Origin: Gemmatimonadota bacterium
GTDB lineage: Bacteria; Latescibacterota; UBA2968; UBA8231
Length of the DNA stretch: 5,641 nucleotides
Direction: 5' to 3'
Assembly: GCA_026706165.1 (NCBI GenBank)
Contig: JAPOZF010000339.1
Span: 1 to 5,641 of the forward strand
The translations under genes and the position numbers were made by a program. Below, one piece after another: positions 5,410 through 5,641 of the stretch. The notes under the pieces are model-generated. The model worked only from the letters and a program-made list of their open reading frames with translations. It was not told the origin of the DNA and made no database searches. Within the stretch, counting starts at the first letter, position 1. Each line of letters begins with the position of its first letter.

Positions 5410-5641
5410 TCAGTCGAGCAGGCGGCTGACAGACTCCCCGTGATGGATGGCCTTGATCGCATCGCCGAAAAGGCGCGCGACCGAGATCGCCTCGATCTTT
5501 TCCGCTCCTGTTCCGGGCGGCATCGGTACGGTGTTGGTCTTCAGAAACAGCTCTACCGGGGAGGCTTCGATGCGGGCGATGGCGTCGCCCGAAAAAACCC
5601 CGTCGGTCCACCCCGCCAGGGGCCGCCGGGCGCCCCGGGCC
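5410..5641 (-). CDS. prs: Ribose-phosphate pyrophosphokinase, C-terminal fragment (copy A)
   Basis: The last 76 residues of a PRPP synthetase are visible; the rest lies beyond the right edge. The fragment reads GVFSGDAIARIEASPVE, then NTVPMPPGT, and ends with ISVARLFGDAIKAIHHGESVSRLLD split over the final 25 residues. This is the normal family C-terminus, in which a GVFSG block, a TDTIPLP-like block and a final IH-GESVS-L block follow each other. Two small departures are seen: D13 of the fragment where THG normally has His, and TNT where TDT is usual. The frame is open and ends in TGA at 5410-5412, so nothing suggests a pseudogene. The ATP-binding loop, catalytic loop and PRPP loop are all outside the window, so activity cannot be judged. 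The gene probably heads or belongs to a unit with the DUF5989 gene. Confidence 0.85.
   Translation of the reverse strand, partial: ARGARRPLAGWTDGVFSGDAIARIEASPVELFLKTNTVPMPPGTGAEKIEAISVARLFGDAIKAIHHGESVSRLLD

Noticed and set aside
1..5641. A defence, CRISPR, phage or transposon system
   Set aside because: No repeat arrays, integrase, transposase, nuclease, toxin-antitoxin pair or terminal repeats are visible; the genes are chromosomal housekeeping and regulatory types.

Overview
The window comes from a GC-rich bacterial chromosome and is densely packed with housekeeping and regulatory genes, all on the minus strand. I see no mobile element, CRISPR array, rRNA or tRNA. The presence of hprK, a membrane-anchored TPR protein and a small DUF5989-type membrane protein would fit a Gram-negative bacterium outside the best-studied groups, but the phylum cannot be fixed from the sequence alone. 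Codon use looks uniform, so I see no sign of recent transfer.

In the direction of transcription (high to low coordinates) the order is as follows. The 3' end of a ribose-phosphate pyrophosphokinase gene (prs copy A, cut by the window edge, 5410-5641) is followed by a 53-residue DUF5989-like membrane protein (5219-5380). Next is a 161-bp spacer holding a small hairpin, a sigma70-like promoter candidate and a short inverted repeat. Then comes a close-packed run: apt (4512-5057), a membrane-anchored TPR protein (3834-4496), a second, divergent prs paralogue (copy B, 2870-3805), a calcineurin-like metallophosphoesterase (2068-2790), rsgA (1141-2061) and hprK (206-1153). Gaps are 15, 28, 79 and 6 bp, and rsgA and hprK overlap by 13 bp, so these are probably one operon. 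A 127-bp spacer then separates hprK from the start of an unidentified gene running off the left edge (1-78).

Functionally, the upstream half centres on PRPP: two PRPP synthetase-family proteins make (or, for copy B, perhaps regulate the making of) the PRPP that Apt uses to salvage adenine. The downstream half holds a ribosome-assembly GTPase (RsgA) and a metabolite-sensing protein kinase/phosphorylase (HprK).

The most notable point is prs copy B. It keeps the overall family framework but has substitutions at several positions normally conserved for ATP binding, catalysis and PRPP binding, while another prs copy lies about 1.6 kb upstream on the same strand. This suggests a specialised or non-catalytic paralogue, though I have not shown that. 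The second notable point is a DUF5989-type micro-protein placed between prs and apt.
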